From Bacillota bacterium (GTDB taxonomy: Bacteria > Bacillota > UBA4882 > UBA8346): a stretch of 64,000 nt of DNA. Below are positions 27,001 through 35,113 of this stretch, in pieces. The DNA lies in assembly GCA_023401925.1 (NCBI GenBank), contig JAEXDA010000019.1:136244-200243 (forward strand), given 5' to 3'. The stretch's first letter is position 1. Each line of letters opens with the position of its first letter. The position numbers were made by a program, and so were the translations under genes. The notes under the pieces were generated by a model, which saw only the letters and a program-made list of their open reading frames with translations, was not told where the DNA came from and made no database searches.

Positions 27001-27951
27001 TCAAACATTTTCCGTATTCATCAACGAAATTGCAGAATCATGATCGACAATCAAAGTTGTATTAAAATTCATTTTAAGGATAGCTTTAATTGCCGGAACT
27101 TTAGCTTGACCAGCGCCGATTATGATAACTTCTCCAATATTTTTCAGCTCATGGATTGGGACGGCTAAAACCCGCCGGTTCACCGGATGATCCAATATTT
27201 CTCCATGGGCATTAAAAAACTGGCCTAAAATATCTCCTACTCCACCATTGGCTTTGATATCATCCATTTCTTCCGGTTTGATAAAACCACTCTTCACATA
27301 AATAGAATCCCGATCGGCGTTTCCTATGCCTGAAATGGCGATATTGCATCGCTGAAGCAGATTGCTTAATTCGGATTTATTAAAAATTTCTTTATATAAT
27401 ACATCTCTGGTCATGCTGTCTTTCGTATAGACCGGCGCATGAAAGTATGTTCCCTTGGCTCCGAATTTACGGCAGATGTTATATAAAATATCATTGGAAT
27501 TAATGCTTCCGGTATTCTGAAACCCGCCTAAAAGTTGGATAATCTTAAGCCCCGGAATTATGCGTTCCGGTAGATGCTCCACCATTGCAGCCGTGGTGCC
27601 TCCAATGCCAATGCCCATCACTAGGTTTTCCTTAAGAATTTGGTCAAGGTAGAAAGCCGCTGCTTCAGCAATTTGTTTTTTCAAATCCATTTCCTTGGAA
27701 ACCTTGATTACAAGTGCATTCGTTAATCCGTAAATCCTTTTTAACTTTTCCTCCTGTTCAAAACAGCTCTCGATCGGTTTATTGACGACAATCTTAACTA
27801 TCTCAATTTCGCGGGCTTTCGCCAATGATCGGGACACCGTCATCGGAGCAACTCCAAAACGGTCGGCAATTTCATTCAGCGTAAGGCCCATGTTGTAATA
27901 CATATCCGCGATCTTATATAAAGTTTGTTTATCCGGAATGATTTTTCCCAT
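27001..27951 (-). CDS. SorC/DeoR-type sugar-binding transcriptional regulator
   Basis: 316 residues. N-terminal HTH: IADMYYNMGLTLNEIADRFGVAPMTVSRSLAKAR in pieces. C-terminal SorC effector domain with VMGIGIGGTTAAMVEHLP and the phosphosugar-site region NADRDSIYVKSGF, ending in AVPIHELKNI. Such proteins sense a phosphorylated sugar and control the adjacent transport genes. GGAGGG before ATG 27951. First gene of the ABC cluster, so likely autoregulated through the repeated sites at 27970-28064. Confidence 0.92.
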   Translation of the reverse strand: MGKIIPDKQTLYKIADMYYNMGLTLNEIADRFGVAPMTVSRSLAKAREIEIVKIVVNKPIESCFEQEEKLKRIYGLTNALVIKVSKEMDLKKQIAEAAAFYLDQILKENLVMGIGIGGTTAAMVEHLPERIIPGLKIIQLLGGFQNTGSINSNDILYNICRKFGAKGTYFHAPVYTKDSMTRDVLYKEIFNKSELSNLLQRCNIAISGIGNADRDSIYVKSGFIKPEEMDDIKANGGVGDILGQFFNAHGEILDHPVNRRVLAVPIHELKNIGEVIIIGAGQAKVPAIKAILKMNFNTTLIVDHDSAISLMNTENV

Positions 27952-27969
27952 GAACGGAACCCTCCAAAA

Positions 27970-28064
27970 ATGTTAGATTTACCATTTATTATATTTTTAT
28001 CATATTATATTTTTGCATTTTTGTCAACAAAATGTTACAATGTTATTTTTACCATCTTATTTAT
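27970..28064 (-). promoter_or_regulatory. Direct repeat, candidate SorC-type operators
   Basis: On the minus strand ATGGTAAATCTAACAT (about 27970-27986) and ATGGTAAAAATAACAT (about 28040-28056) are near-identical, about 70 bases apart, within a very AT-rich stretch just upstream of the regulator gene. Their spacing of about seven helical turns would suit a looping tetrameric regulator. Confidence 0.4.
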
Positions 28065-28124
28065 TAAATAATGTTAAATTTATATAAATATTATTTATTA
28101 TACTTATTTAAATAAATGATAAAA

Positions 28125-28181
28125 TTATATCGTTAAGAGGTTTTTAAATAGCTCAATCTGGTATGCATAGAATTTATCCAT
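28125..28181 (-). CDS. 18-residue micro-ORF with an ideal ribosome binding site
   Basis: MDKFYAYQIELFKNLLTI then stop, preceded by AAAGGAGGTGAACAAA, one of the strongest ribosome binding sites in the window. It lies just below repeat A and its terminator, about 170 bases above the SorC gene. It could be a leader peptide or a microprotein. The peptide is amphipathic. No family is recognised. Confidence 0.4.
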   Translation of the reverse strand: MDKFYAYQIELFKNLLTI

Positions 28182-28212
28182 TTTGTTCACCTCCTTTCGC
28201 CAAAAAGTAAAG

Positions 28213-28545
28213 CAGATATTGCAACCGAGGCCCCAAAAATCAAAAAACCCATTATCTTCGATAACGGGTTCGGACCTTCCCAATAAAACGAGATCACATA
28301 AAAAGCACTTTTTGGTGCCAGAAAAGTGCCGGAGCAAAACGGCTCTGGCTGCCGCTTGAATGGTTTCACTCGACATTGAAACGTTTATCGATGATGCACC
28401 GGTCTGTTTTGATTCCAGCTGGTTTTATCCCATAGGGTCAATACCAAAGGTTTCTTGCTGATTTGCCTCAAACTGACGGTGCGCTTCTTCCAAAGGTATT
28501 AAAAACAAACCCAGATATGAAAAAAAGCCTTCTTTTTCGAAGGAC
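28213..28545 (-). repeat. Dispersed repeat A, copy 2 (more intact)
   Basis: Similar to 6537-6832 over about 300 bases. On the minus strand it ends in a good rho-independent hairpin (28241-28269) followed by the micro-ORF. It begins with another hairpin plus T-run (28521-28546). It includes the 35-bp block also found at 20566. A short coding-like piece (PLEEAHRQFEANQQETFGIDP) suggests that part of the repeat derives from the 3' end of a gene. Confidence 0.7.
28241..28269 (-). terminator. Rho-independent terminator in repeat A
   Basis: Minus strand AACCCGTTATC-gaa-GATAATGGGTTTTTTG: a 9-bp stem (one G-T pair) with a T6 tail. Copy 1 at about 6560 has a damaged version. Confidence 0.65.
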
Positions 28546-28546
28546 T
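28521..28546 (-). terminator. Terminator-like hairpin downstream of the sugar kinase
   Basis: Minus strand GTCCTTC-gaaaa-AGAAGGC followed by T7. It lies about 280 bases past the kinase stop, so it could end that transcript. Confidence 0.5.
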
Positions 28547-28827
28547 TTTCTTTATTATAGATCCATTATACGATGACTCAATGATAAAACAACCAGACTC
28601 TAGCGTCTTGAAATTTTCTTCTACCCTGGCGCTGGTTTTCTCCCACGCAAAGAAAATTCTCTTTACCGTTTTGACAATTCGCCTTTCGCTCTGGAGTCTC
28701 TGTTTTCATAACATGATGATAACCTCTTGTCAAAGACTTTTGGTGCCAACAAAGAGCCCCGATAAAATGATCAAGCTAAGCTTTCTTCATCCTTACTTGT
28801 ATGTCGGGCTTTTAAACAGGCTTCCCC
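28547..28827. other. Non-coding stretch between repeat A and the kinase gene
   Basis: About 280 bases. A plus-strand frame from 28581 has no ribosome binding site or family resemblance and overlaps the kinase gene. Nothing else was recognised. Confidence 0.5.
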
Positions 28828-29880
28828 CTAACGGTTCAATTCACTGGTTTCTTTGGATTGATGATCCCGGATAACCCGCTGGATCTCCTGAAAATCACTG
28901 ACCGGCATATCACCGGCAATGGTATTTTTAATGGCCGCCATGGCGTTGCCGAACTCCAGAGCGGACTGGACATTATGAAATTTCAACAGCCCGAACAATA
29001 CCCCCGCCAAATAAGCATCCCCGCTCCCAATGCGGTCGACCACCTCAATTTCCCGGTAAGGTTCTTCTTGATAGAACTTATCCTCGGCCTTGGAGTAAAT
29101 CAAGGAATTCCAGTTGTGTTTGGCGGGGCTTAAAACCTGGCGCTGGGTGGTGGCTACCAGCCGGCAGCCATACTCCCCGGCATAGCTCCGCATGATTTCT
29201 TCCAAAGTCCCCTGTTTTTGAAACATCTTTCTGGATGTTTCTTCGGAAATAAACAAAACGTCGATTTCCGGCAATATCTGAAGGATTTCCCGGCGTGCTT
29301 CCTCCTCGCTCCAGAGAGAAGCCCGGAAATTGACATCGAAAGATATCAAACTGCCCTGGGCTTTGAATTTTTTAATCATGGTGAGGGTCGTTTCACGAAT
29401 GGTTTTGCTTAGGGCTAAAGTAATGCCGCTTACATGAAACACAGCGGTTTTTTCATAAACCCCGGAGTCGATTTCATCCAATTTCAAGGAAGTAAAAGAA
29501 GAATTGGACCGATCATAAACCACGGTGGGCTTCCGGGGGGCAGCCCCGTTTTCATAATAATATATCCCCAGCCGGGCCTGGGGCCGGGAGTCAAAAATGA
29601 TATAGTCATCACTGACGCCGCTAAAACGGATTTTGTTATTAATGTATTTCCCGATTTCGTTAGCGGGCAATTGGGTGATGATACCGGTCCGCAATCCCAG
29701 AAGAGAGATCCCGGAAACCACATTGAGCTCCGATCCACCGGCCCGTTTATCAAAAGTTTCACTGGCTAAAATCCGTTCTTTACCCGGCGGCGATAAACGC
29801 AATAACACCTCACCCAGTCCCATGACTGCAAATTCCTTTGACTGAAGCATCTCAAAATTTAAGTTCAAGTTGGAAATCAT
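28828..29880 (-). CDS. PfkB-family sugar kinase (2-keto-3-deoxygluconate kinase-like)
   Basis: 350 residues from ATG 29880, set by GAGGAG; the open frame continues 15 codons upstream without a site. Ribokinase fold: GLGEVLLRLSPPG at the start, RAGGSELNVVSGISLLGL (substrate loop), and VVDRIGSGDAYLAGVLFGLL with the catalytic Asp in GSGDA. Best fit is a KDG kinase-like enzyme. It probably phosphorylates the sugar or sugar acid brought in by the neighbouring ABC transporter, but it has its own promoter region, separated by repeat A. Confidence 0.88.
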   Translation of the reverse strand: MISNLNLNFEMLQSKEFAVMGLGEVLLRLSPPGKERILASETFDKRAGGSELNVVSGISLLGLRTGIITQLPANEIGKYINNKIRFSGVSDDYIIFDSRPQARLGIYYYENGAAPRKPTVVYDRSNSSFTSLKLDEIDSGVYEKTAVFHVSGITLALSKTIRETTLTMIKKFKAQGSLISFDVNFRASLWSEEEARREILQILPEIDVLFISEETSRKMFQKQGTLEEIMRSYAGEYGCRLVATTQRQVLSPAKHNWNSLIYSKAEDKFYQEEPYREIEVVDRIGSGDAYLAGVLFGLLKFHNVQSALEFGNAMAAIKNTIAGDMPVSDFQEIQRVIRDHQSKETSELNR

Positions 29881-30365
29881 TTTTTCTCCTCGCTCGATTG
29901 ATAATCTTCTCTCATGCTGTGACATTCATTGGGTATTGGTGTTCAGGAGTGCCTGCTTGCCTATATGTTCCTTAATTGTTGAAATTGACCCGTCATAGTC
30001 CCTGCCATACTTTCAGTGATTCTAGTCTGACCCTCTGTTTACAAAGCAACCCAAAAAATAATTAAGAACATTATAACACAAATTGGTTCTAAAGTTGATT
30101 CAGTAAACTGTCTAAAATCAGCTCACCCCTTTTGTTACCCATTTTTTATAGATACCCATAGCAATTCCCCCTCTCAAACATCCATATAAAACTATCGCCA
30201 GAGAGAGGGGAATTGTAACCATGTTACTATAACCCATAAGATAGCTGAAGGTGTGAGTTAATAGACAAACAATTTTACTGGATTTTCTTTATAATCAAAT
30301 AACATAGTTTAAAACCAAAGAACCGGAAGACGTTCAACCAATCTACGGACTCATTATAAACGGCT
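29881..30365. other. Intergenic stretch with one long inverted repeat
   Basis: About 485 bases, no gene seen. It contains the inverted repeat at 30162-30215 and otherwise AT-rich sequence with no recognised motif. Confidence 0.5.
30162..30215. repeat. Inverted repeat, 14-bp arms
   Basis: CAATTCCCCCTCTC and GAGAGAGGGGAATTG pair around a loop of about 25 bases. There is no T-run, so it is not a classical terminator. The GGGGAGAG-type core recalls the palindromes at 48700 and 51700, but the arms are not the same sequence. Confidence 0.5.
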
Positions 30366-30809
30366 TCAATCTCTTCCAGATTCATCAAGCTTGTTAACAC
30401 AATCAATGTCACTCTTCCCGGTTCGCAGCTTCACAAGAACCTCATCTTCACTTTCCAAACCATCGTAATCGCCGGTTAGTCCACTGTCCCGGTGATAGCG
30501 GATTTCGTTTTCGAAGTTTCCGAGCAAATACTCTGCCAGCTTGTTCAATCCGTCTTCCTTGGCGCAGCGGACAAAAGCTTTCAACCGGATATTGCCGGTG
30601 GCGAACATGTCCTTATCGCAAGGAAAGTCAAGACATTCCCAGCATCCGGCCAGCCCTTTTCCAATGCAACAGTCATGCTGGTAACATCCTTCGGGAGATG
30701 ATTGTTTACCGCAACGGTTATTTTCCGATTTGCAACCCTCACAAAATCCGCACAACTTGCACACTAAGCCGCAGTAACCGATGGTACCGGCGATGCCTTC
30801 CACCGTCAT
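30366..30809 (-). CDS. DUF3795 domain protein, cysteine-rich
   Basis: 147 residues. Cysteine-rich N-terminal half (GYCGLVCKLCGFCEGC, HDCCIGKGLAGCWECLDFPCDK) matches DUF3795, a family of unknown function with probable metal binding. Its ATG overlaps the stop of the Nudix-adenylyltransferase fusion by 4 bases (ATGA), so they are made together. Confidence 0.88.
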   Translation of the reverse strand: MTVEGIAGTIGYCGLVCKLCGFCEGCKSENNRCGKQSSPEGCYQHDCCIGKGLAGCWECLDFPCDKDMFATGNIRLKAFVRCAKEDGLNKLAEYLLGNFENEIRYHRDSGLTGDYDGLESEDEVLVKLRTGKSDIDCVNKLDESGRD

Positions 30810-32131
30810 TCGACATCCTTCCCTTTTTTATTGCATCTTTTAGGTAACTGGTGGTATATTTCTTGTAAATACCCGCTGACATTGATATCATCCTGCATCG
30901 GATAAATATACCCTAACCCTTCGGCCACTTTTACGCCTATTTTACGAACGAATTTACCGTAAGCAGCCAAAGCTTGCCAGATTTCTTCATCATCCGTTCC
31001 GGGGTAAATTGTAACGAACTCCTCGTAAATATCGGGGGGTAAATATTTTTTAAGCCACCGGCCACATTTACCCACATTCACCTGCCAGTTTCTCTCTAAA
31101 CCCACCTGCCAAGATAAAAGCTTAATCAGGCAATCCATCAGGATCCCGTCAAACATCCATTTGACAAGCGGTAATTCACCCCGCCAAATACCTTTGGCCA
31201 CATAAGTTTGAATCCACCATGCTTCATTTACAACTTTGGTGAATTCTTGGATACTGGGCTTTTTGACATAATAAACGGATTCATTGGGGGCATCAAGAAG
31301 TGGTATACGGTTGTCTTTGTCCAGCAAAACCTCAGTTAGACTATCCCGGCGAACGCTCTCGGCGATGACCTCAATCGAATGAAAAGATAAATCAATTCGC
31401 ACGCCATCAGTAAATTGCATCAGAAAAATATAGGCATTCGTACCGCCGACCATGCAATCATTTTGCTGCATGATGATCAAATCCCCGAATTGCCGGATCC
31501 AATCCTGATTTCGCAGAAAATACCCCGGTTCAATGACAGAAAAAACTACATCATAATCGCAAAAAATGTCTTTCTTTACATTGGGATTAACCCGTGATCC
31601 GTTCCACAATACTGCCCGTACTTGATTTTCTTCCTTGGCAAAACCGAGCAACTGATTCAAAACCTTATTTTCGCTGCGCATCGAAAGGAACTCCTTAAAG
31701 AATGGTTCTTTCTTTAAATATTCCTGAACTTTCTCAAACAACTCCGGTTGTATCCGTGGGTACGTAAGATCATGAGCCGGAAACTTCTCAAAGAATTCGA
31801 TCTTTTCAATCTCCAAATCCGGTAATTTTCCTAGGGCTGTTATCTCCGCAAAGTATAGCATCCCAAAAGTCTCTTCACCACCGGTCTCAACTGCGTAGGC
31901 ACAAACCGGAAACAACCTGAAATCGGTAGCACCGGTTTCCTCCCAGAGTTCCCGTTTGGCAGCGTCCGCAATCCATTCGTCTTTTCCCCGGTGTCCGCCG
32001 GGAATTTCGTAAGTAAAGCGTTCTTTATGCTTACACAACACCCATTTGTCATTATAACGGGAAACAATGACGGCAAACTTGAAATCTTCATTCCCAACAT
32101 GATTTAAATCGTAAAAATTTACTTTCACCAT
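30806..32131 (-). CDS. Nudix hydrolase fused to aminoglycoside 6-adenylyltransferase-like domain
   Basis: 441 residues. Residues about 10-145 are a Nudix domain with a full Nudix box (GGHRGKDEWIADAAKRELWEETGA in two parts: G-x5-E and RELWEETG). Residues about 150-430 match the ANT(6)/AadE family: AVLWNGSRVNPNVKKD, DYDVVFSV with the paired aspartates, and RIDLSFHS. Both parts are uninterrupted in one frame. ANT(6) enzymes transfer AMP to streptomycin; chromosomal relatives often have unknown substrates. ATG 32131 is chosen for its AAAGGA site. Coupled to the DUF3795 gene. Confidence 0.88.
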   Translation of the reverse strand: MVKVNFYDLNHVGNEDFKFAVIVSRYNDKWVLCKHKERFTYEIPGGHRGKDEWIADAAKRELWEETGATDFRLFPVCAYAVETGGEETFGMLYFAEITALGKLPDLEIEKIEFFEKFPAHDLTYPRIQPELFEKVQEYLKKEPFFKEFLSMRSENKVLNQLLGFAKEENQVRAVLWNGSRVNPNVKKDIFCDYDVVFSVIEPGYFLRNQDWIRQFGDLIIMQQNDCMVGGTNAYIFLMQFTDGVRIDLSFHSIEVIAESVRRDSLTEVLLDKDNRIPLLDAPNESVYYVKKPSIQEFTKVVNEAWWIQTYVAKGIWRGELPLVKWMFDGILMDCLIKLLSWQVGLERNWQVNVGKCGRWLKKYLPPDIYEEFVTIYPGTDDEEIWQALAAYGKFVRKIGVKVAEGLGYIYPMQDDINVSGYLQEIYHQLPKRCNKKGKDVE

Positions 32132-32293
32132 GCCGTTCATCCTTTCCGATGATTTTATGGCTCCAAAGATATCTTAGCGTCAAAATCGGCATCTTTGATC
32201 CTATCTTCCAAGGTTTCAAGATCTTTTGGCTTCAAGCACCATGACCGTTAGAAGCTTTTTTTGATATATCTTAAAAAACTTCCTTTTTATTGC

Positions 32294-33019
32294 CTACTCC
32301 ATCGGGAACACCTTTTCCAATGGGACATTCAAACCTTGGAGAATTCCGGCTCCTGCATATTCGGAACCCTTAAAAACCCGGTAATTTTGGATCCCGCACG
32401 ATTCGAAATTGTAAATATAAATTTCCCGGCTCCAGGGACTTACGATCCAGTACTCTTTGACTCCGCCGCCCATATATAGGTTGAGTTTCGTAAGCATATC
32501 CTTGCTACGGGTGGTTTCAGAAAGAATTTCCACCACCAGCGCCGGGATCCCGTTATATTTTCCCTGGCCGTCGATTTTTTCGGAATCACAGATAATGATC
32601 AGATCGGGCTGAACGATATTGGGTAAATCGTTATTGAACAATATCACATCAAAGGGAGCCATAACCAGCTTGCATTTCTTCTCTTGAAGCCAATGATGGA
32701 ACTGATTGAATATCTCACCAAGAATCCGTTGGTGTTCATACGACGGGGAAGCCAGTTGGTAAATTTGGCCGTCGATTAATTCATAGCGGTTATCACTGCT
32801 CGCCGTCAACTTCAAAAACTCTTCCGCCGATATTCGCATCCGGTCATTCTGGTATTTTCCCCCTCTTTCAGCAGCATTCAGGAATTCACCGCTCATTTCA
32901 TTCCAGAACTTTAATACCGCAATTTTTTTCCCGTTGCGGGTTACAAAAACCTCCTCCACCTGGGCCAACTTTAAGTAGGTGCCGAAATTGTTTTGGATTT
33001 CAGTTGAGGTAACTTCCAT
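32294..33019 (-). CDS. Phd-like antitoxin domain fused to Uma2 nuclease-like domain
   Basis: 241 residues. Residues 1-38 resemble a Phd/YefM antitoxin N-terminus (STEIQNNFGTYLKLAQVEEVFVTRNGKKIAVL split here for clarity after QVEE). Residues about 60-240 are a Uma2 (DUF820) domain of the PD-(D/E)xK fold: YELIDGQIYQL, IVQPDLIIICD, PALVVEILSETTRSKD, KEYWIV. Uma2 proteins are abundant and of uncertain role. GGAGCG site before ATG 33019. A second, unfused Uma2 lies at 41020. Confidence 0.85.
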   Translation of the reverse strand: MEVTSTEIQNNFGTYLKLAQVEEVFVTRNGKKIAVLKFWNEMSGEFLNAAERGGKYQNDRMRISAEEFLKLTASSDNRYELIDGQIYQLASPSYEHQRILGEIFNQFHHWLQEKKCKLVMAPFDVILFNNDLPNIVQPDLIIICDSEKIDGQGKYNGIPALVVEILSETTRSKDMLTKLNLYMGGGVKEYWIVSPWSREIYIYNFESCGIQNYRVFKGSEYAGAGILQGLNVPLEKVFPME

Positions 33020-33159
33020 GCTTATCGCTCCATCATTGGCTAATTCTTATTCGTTAGCTATTAATGATTATAAACAATTCGAAAAATTTTTTCAATCCTA
33101 ATTCATTACAAACTTATTGCTAAAGTTTTATGAAGGTACTATGATTAATATAAAAAATC

Positions 33160-33417
33160 AAAAACGATGATCGGGAAAAGTAACTCGTAACCAACTATGA
33201 GAATGTGATATAAGCGTTAAGAACGAATGGTCCGGGAGCGCAGTCCGAAACATCACAGCCCGATGTAGGACTGCCGGAAATCCCACCCGTTATCAATCGG
33301 ACATGAATTAATGTCATGGTGACAAGCGGGCTACGGCAATCCGCCGTTGAGCCAATGGGTGGTACCGCAGATATCGCCATCTGTCCCATAGTATTTGGGG
33401 ATAGATGGCTTTTTTTA
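33160..33417 (+). promoter_or_regulatory. T-box riboswitch leader with terminator
   Basis: The T-box sequence GGGTGGTACCGC (33357-33368) is followed by an antiterminator partner (ATGGG/CCCAT) and a strong terminator, GCCATCTGTCCC...GGGGATAGATGGC with T7 (33376-33416). Upstream lie an AAAGTA near 33178 and several helices (GACAT/ATGTC, GCGG/CCGC) consistent with Stem I to III. The specifier codon could not be assigned with confidence. The next gene, a metallophosphoesterase at 33604, is not a usual T-box target. Confidence 0.85.
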
Positions 33418-33603
33418 ACCGCAAAGAGAGATGAGGTTTTACCAAAACATCCAATCCTGACAAAATAATTTGAATTAGAGACCATTCCCAGCAAGTTACG
33501 CACATATAGATAGTACAAATATGCGCCCTAAGATGGTTTTCTGCTTTACGTAAAAAATGCCGAATGAAGTTCCGGTTGAATCCATTCCGAGGAGGCTGGT
33601 TTC

Positions 33604-34965
33604 ATGTTGAAAAGAGCCAGAAATCTTTTCATTCCAACATTAATCTTCATTGTGACGATCGGCGCCTTTTTTTTGACCCCGATCTGGGCCGATCCATCGG
33701 TAAAAGTTAAGCTGGCGGTTTTTTCCGATCCGCACTATTTCGCACCCGAGTATGTCAAAGAAGGCCAAGCATTTGACGCTTATCTGGCCCACGACCGAAA
33801 ACTCTTGGCGGAGAGTAAGGCTATCCTCAGCAAAACCGTAGAAAGCATCAGAAAAACCGATTCCCAAATCATTCTCGTCACCGGTGATCTGACCAAAGAC
33901 GGCGAAAAGTTATCCCATACCCAAATGGCTGCTTGTTTGAAAGAACTTAGGGATGATGGAAAACAGGTATTCGTTATTCCGGGAAACCATGATATTAATA
34001 ACCCCAAGGCTGTTCAATACAGGGGCAATAAAACCATCCCTGTCGATCAGATAACCCCGGATGATTTTCGTGAAATATATCATGATTTCGGATACGATCA
34101 AGCCCTAGCCCAGGATCCGGACTCCCTCAGCTATGTTGTTCATCCCGTTCCAGGCCTCTGGATACTAGCCATTGACTCCTGTTCCTATGACAATAATAAA
34201 AATATGGGAATACCGGTTACCGGATCCGGCTTGAACGCCAAACGTTTAAGCTGGATTTTTGATCAACTTAAGGCAGCCCAGGAACAAAAGATCATGGTTG
34301 TTGGCATGATGCATCATGGTTTAATTCCCCATTTCAGTACCGAAAAAACTTTGTTCAGCAATTACATCGTCGATGATTGGGAGAATATTGCTGCAAAGTT
34401 TGCCGACATGGGTATGAGAGTCATTTTCACCGGGCATTTTCACGCGCAGGACATAGCCACCACCCAGACAAAAAACAATCAATCGATTTACGATATTGAA
34501 ACCGGATCCCTGGTGACCTATCCCTGCCCCTACCGGTTGATTGAATTAACCCATGACAAAATCGATATTAAAACGGAAACCATTCGCGAAATCGATTACA
34601 ATACGCAAGGGAAACCTTTTCCCCAATATGCCGCGGATTTTCTATCCTATGGCATATCGGATATGGTACCCCAATTTCTGACCGAATTGTTTGTCAAACG
34701 GGGAATGGCGTTGAAGGATGCCAAAATCGCCGCCGGTCAATTGGCAACTGTTAAATTAACACCTACATTCACATTGCAAACCCTGATAGCCGACGCCTTA
34801 AAATCCCATTTTGTCGGCGATGAAGTCTATGACACGACCCGCAGTAATTTGGTGTCTAAATTACAGGCCTCTTATAATCAGAAAATCAGACTACTCGGCA
34901 ATTTCCTGTATTCTCTTTATAACGACACACCCCCACCGGATAACAACGTGATCATCAAATTTTAA
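33604..34965 (+). CDS. Secreted calcineurin-like metallophosphoesterase
   Basis: 453 residues with a signal peptide or signal anchor at 1-29 (RNLFIPTLIFIVTIGAFFL, then PIWADPS). All dimetal motifs are present: FSDPHYF, VTGDLTKDGE, IPGNHDIN, GMMHHG and FTGHFHAQD. The C-terminal 120 residues are helical and of unknown role. Acts outside the membrane on an unknown phosphoester. GAGGAGG before ATG. It is the first gene after the T-box leader, with about 185 bases between. Confidence 0.9.
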   Translation: MLKRARNLFIPTLIFIVTIGAFFLTPIWADPSVKVKLAVFSDPHYFAPEYVKEGQAFDAYLAHDRKLLAESKAILSKTVESIRKTDSQIILVTGDLTKDGEKLSHTQMAACLKELRDDGKQVFVIPGNHDINNPKAVQYRGNKTIPVDQITPDDFREIYHDFGYDQALAQDPDSLSYVVHPVPGLWILAIDSCSYDNNKNMGIPVTGSGLNAKRLSWIFDQLKAAQEQKIMVVGMMHHGLIPHFSTEKTLFSNYIVDDWENIAAKFADMGMRVIFTGHFHAQDIATTQTKNNQSIYDIETGSLVTYPCPYRLIELTHDKIDIKTETIREIDYNTQGKPFPQYAADFLSYGISDMVPQFLTELFVKRGMALKDAKIAAGQLATVKLTPTFTLQTLIADALKSHFVGDEVYDTTRSNLVSKLQASYNQKIRLLGNFLYSLYNDTPPPDNNVIIKF

Positions 34966-34969
34966 AAGC

Positions 34970-35103
34970 AAGGGCTGTCTAAAAAGCAATTCAAACTCAA
35001 TCAGAAATACCAGATATACTTTTTCAATAATATTGCATTTCTCGCGGACACACGCTTTATCAGGCGTGCCTGCGGGCATGAATTTCCTTTTGGGACAGCC
35101 CTT
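34970..35103. mobile_element. MITE-like or long-hairpin element, 134 bp
   Basis: Ends in perfect 10-bp inverted repeats AAGGGCTGTC / GACAGCCCTT and has no coding capacity. The ends resemble those of the element at 6833-6947 (GGGCTGT...). It fills the gap between two convergent genes, starting 5 bases after one stop and ending 10 before the other, so it may also act as a bidirectional terminator. Confidence 0.5.
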
Positions 35104-35113
35104 ATCATTAAAA

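Noticed and set aside
28581..28874. 97-codon plus-strand ORF after repeat A
   Set aside because: No ribosome binding site, no recognisable motif, overlaps the kinase gene.
33376..33417. Plain terminator only
   Set aside because: The upstream GGGTGGTACCGC and the antiterminator pairing show that it is the platform of a T-box.
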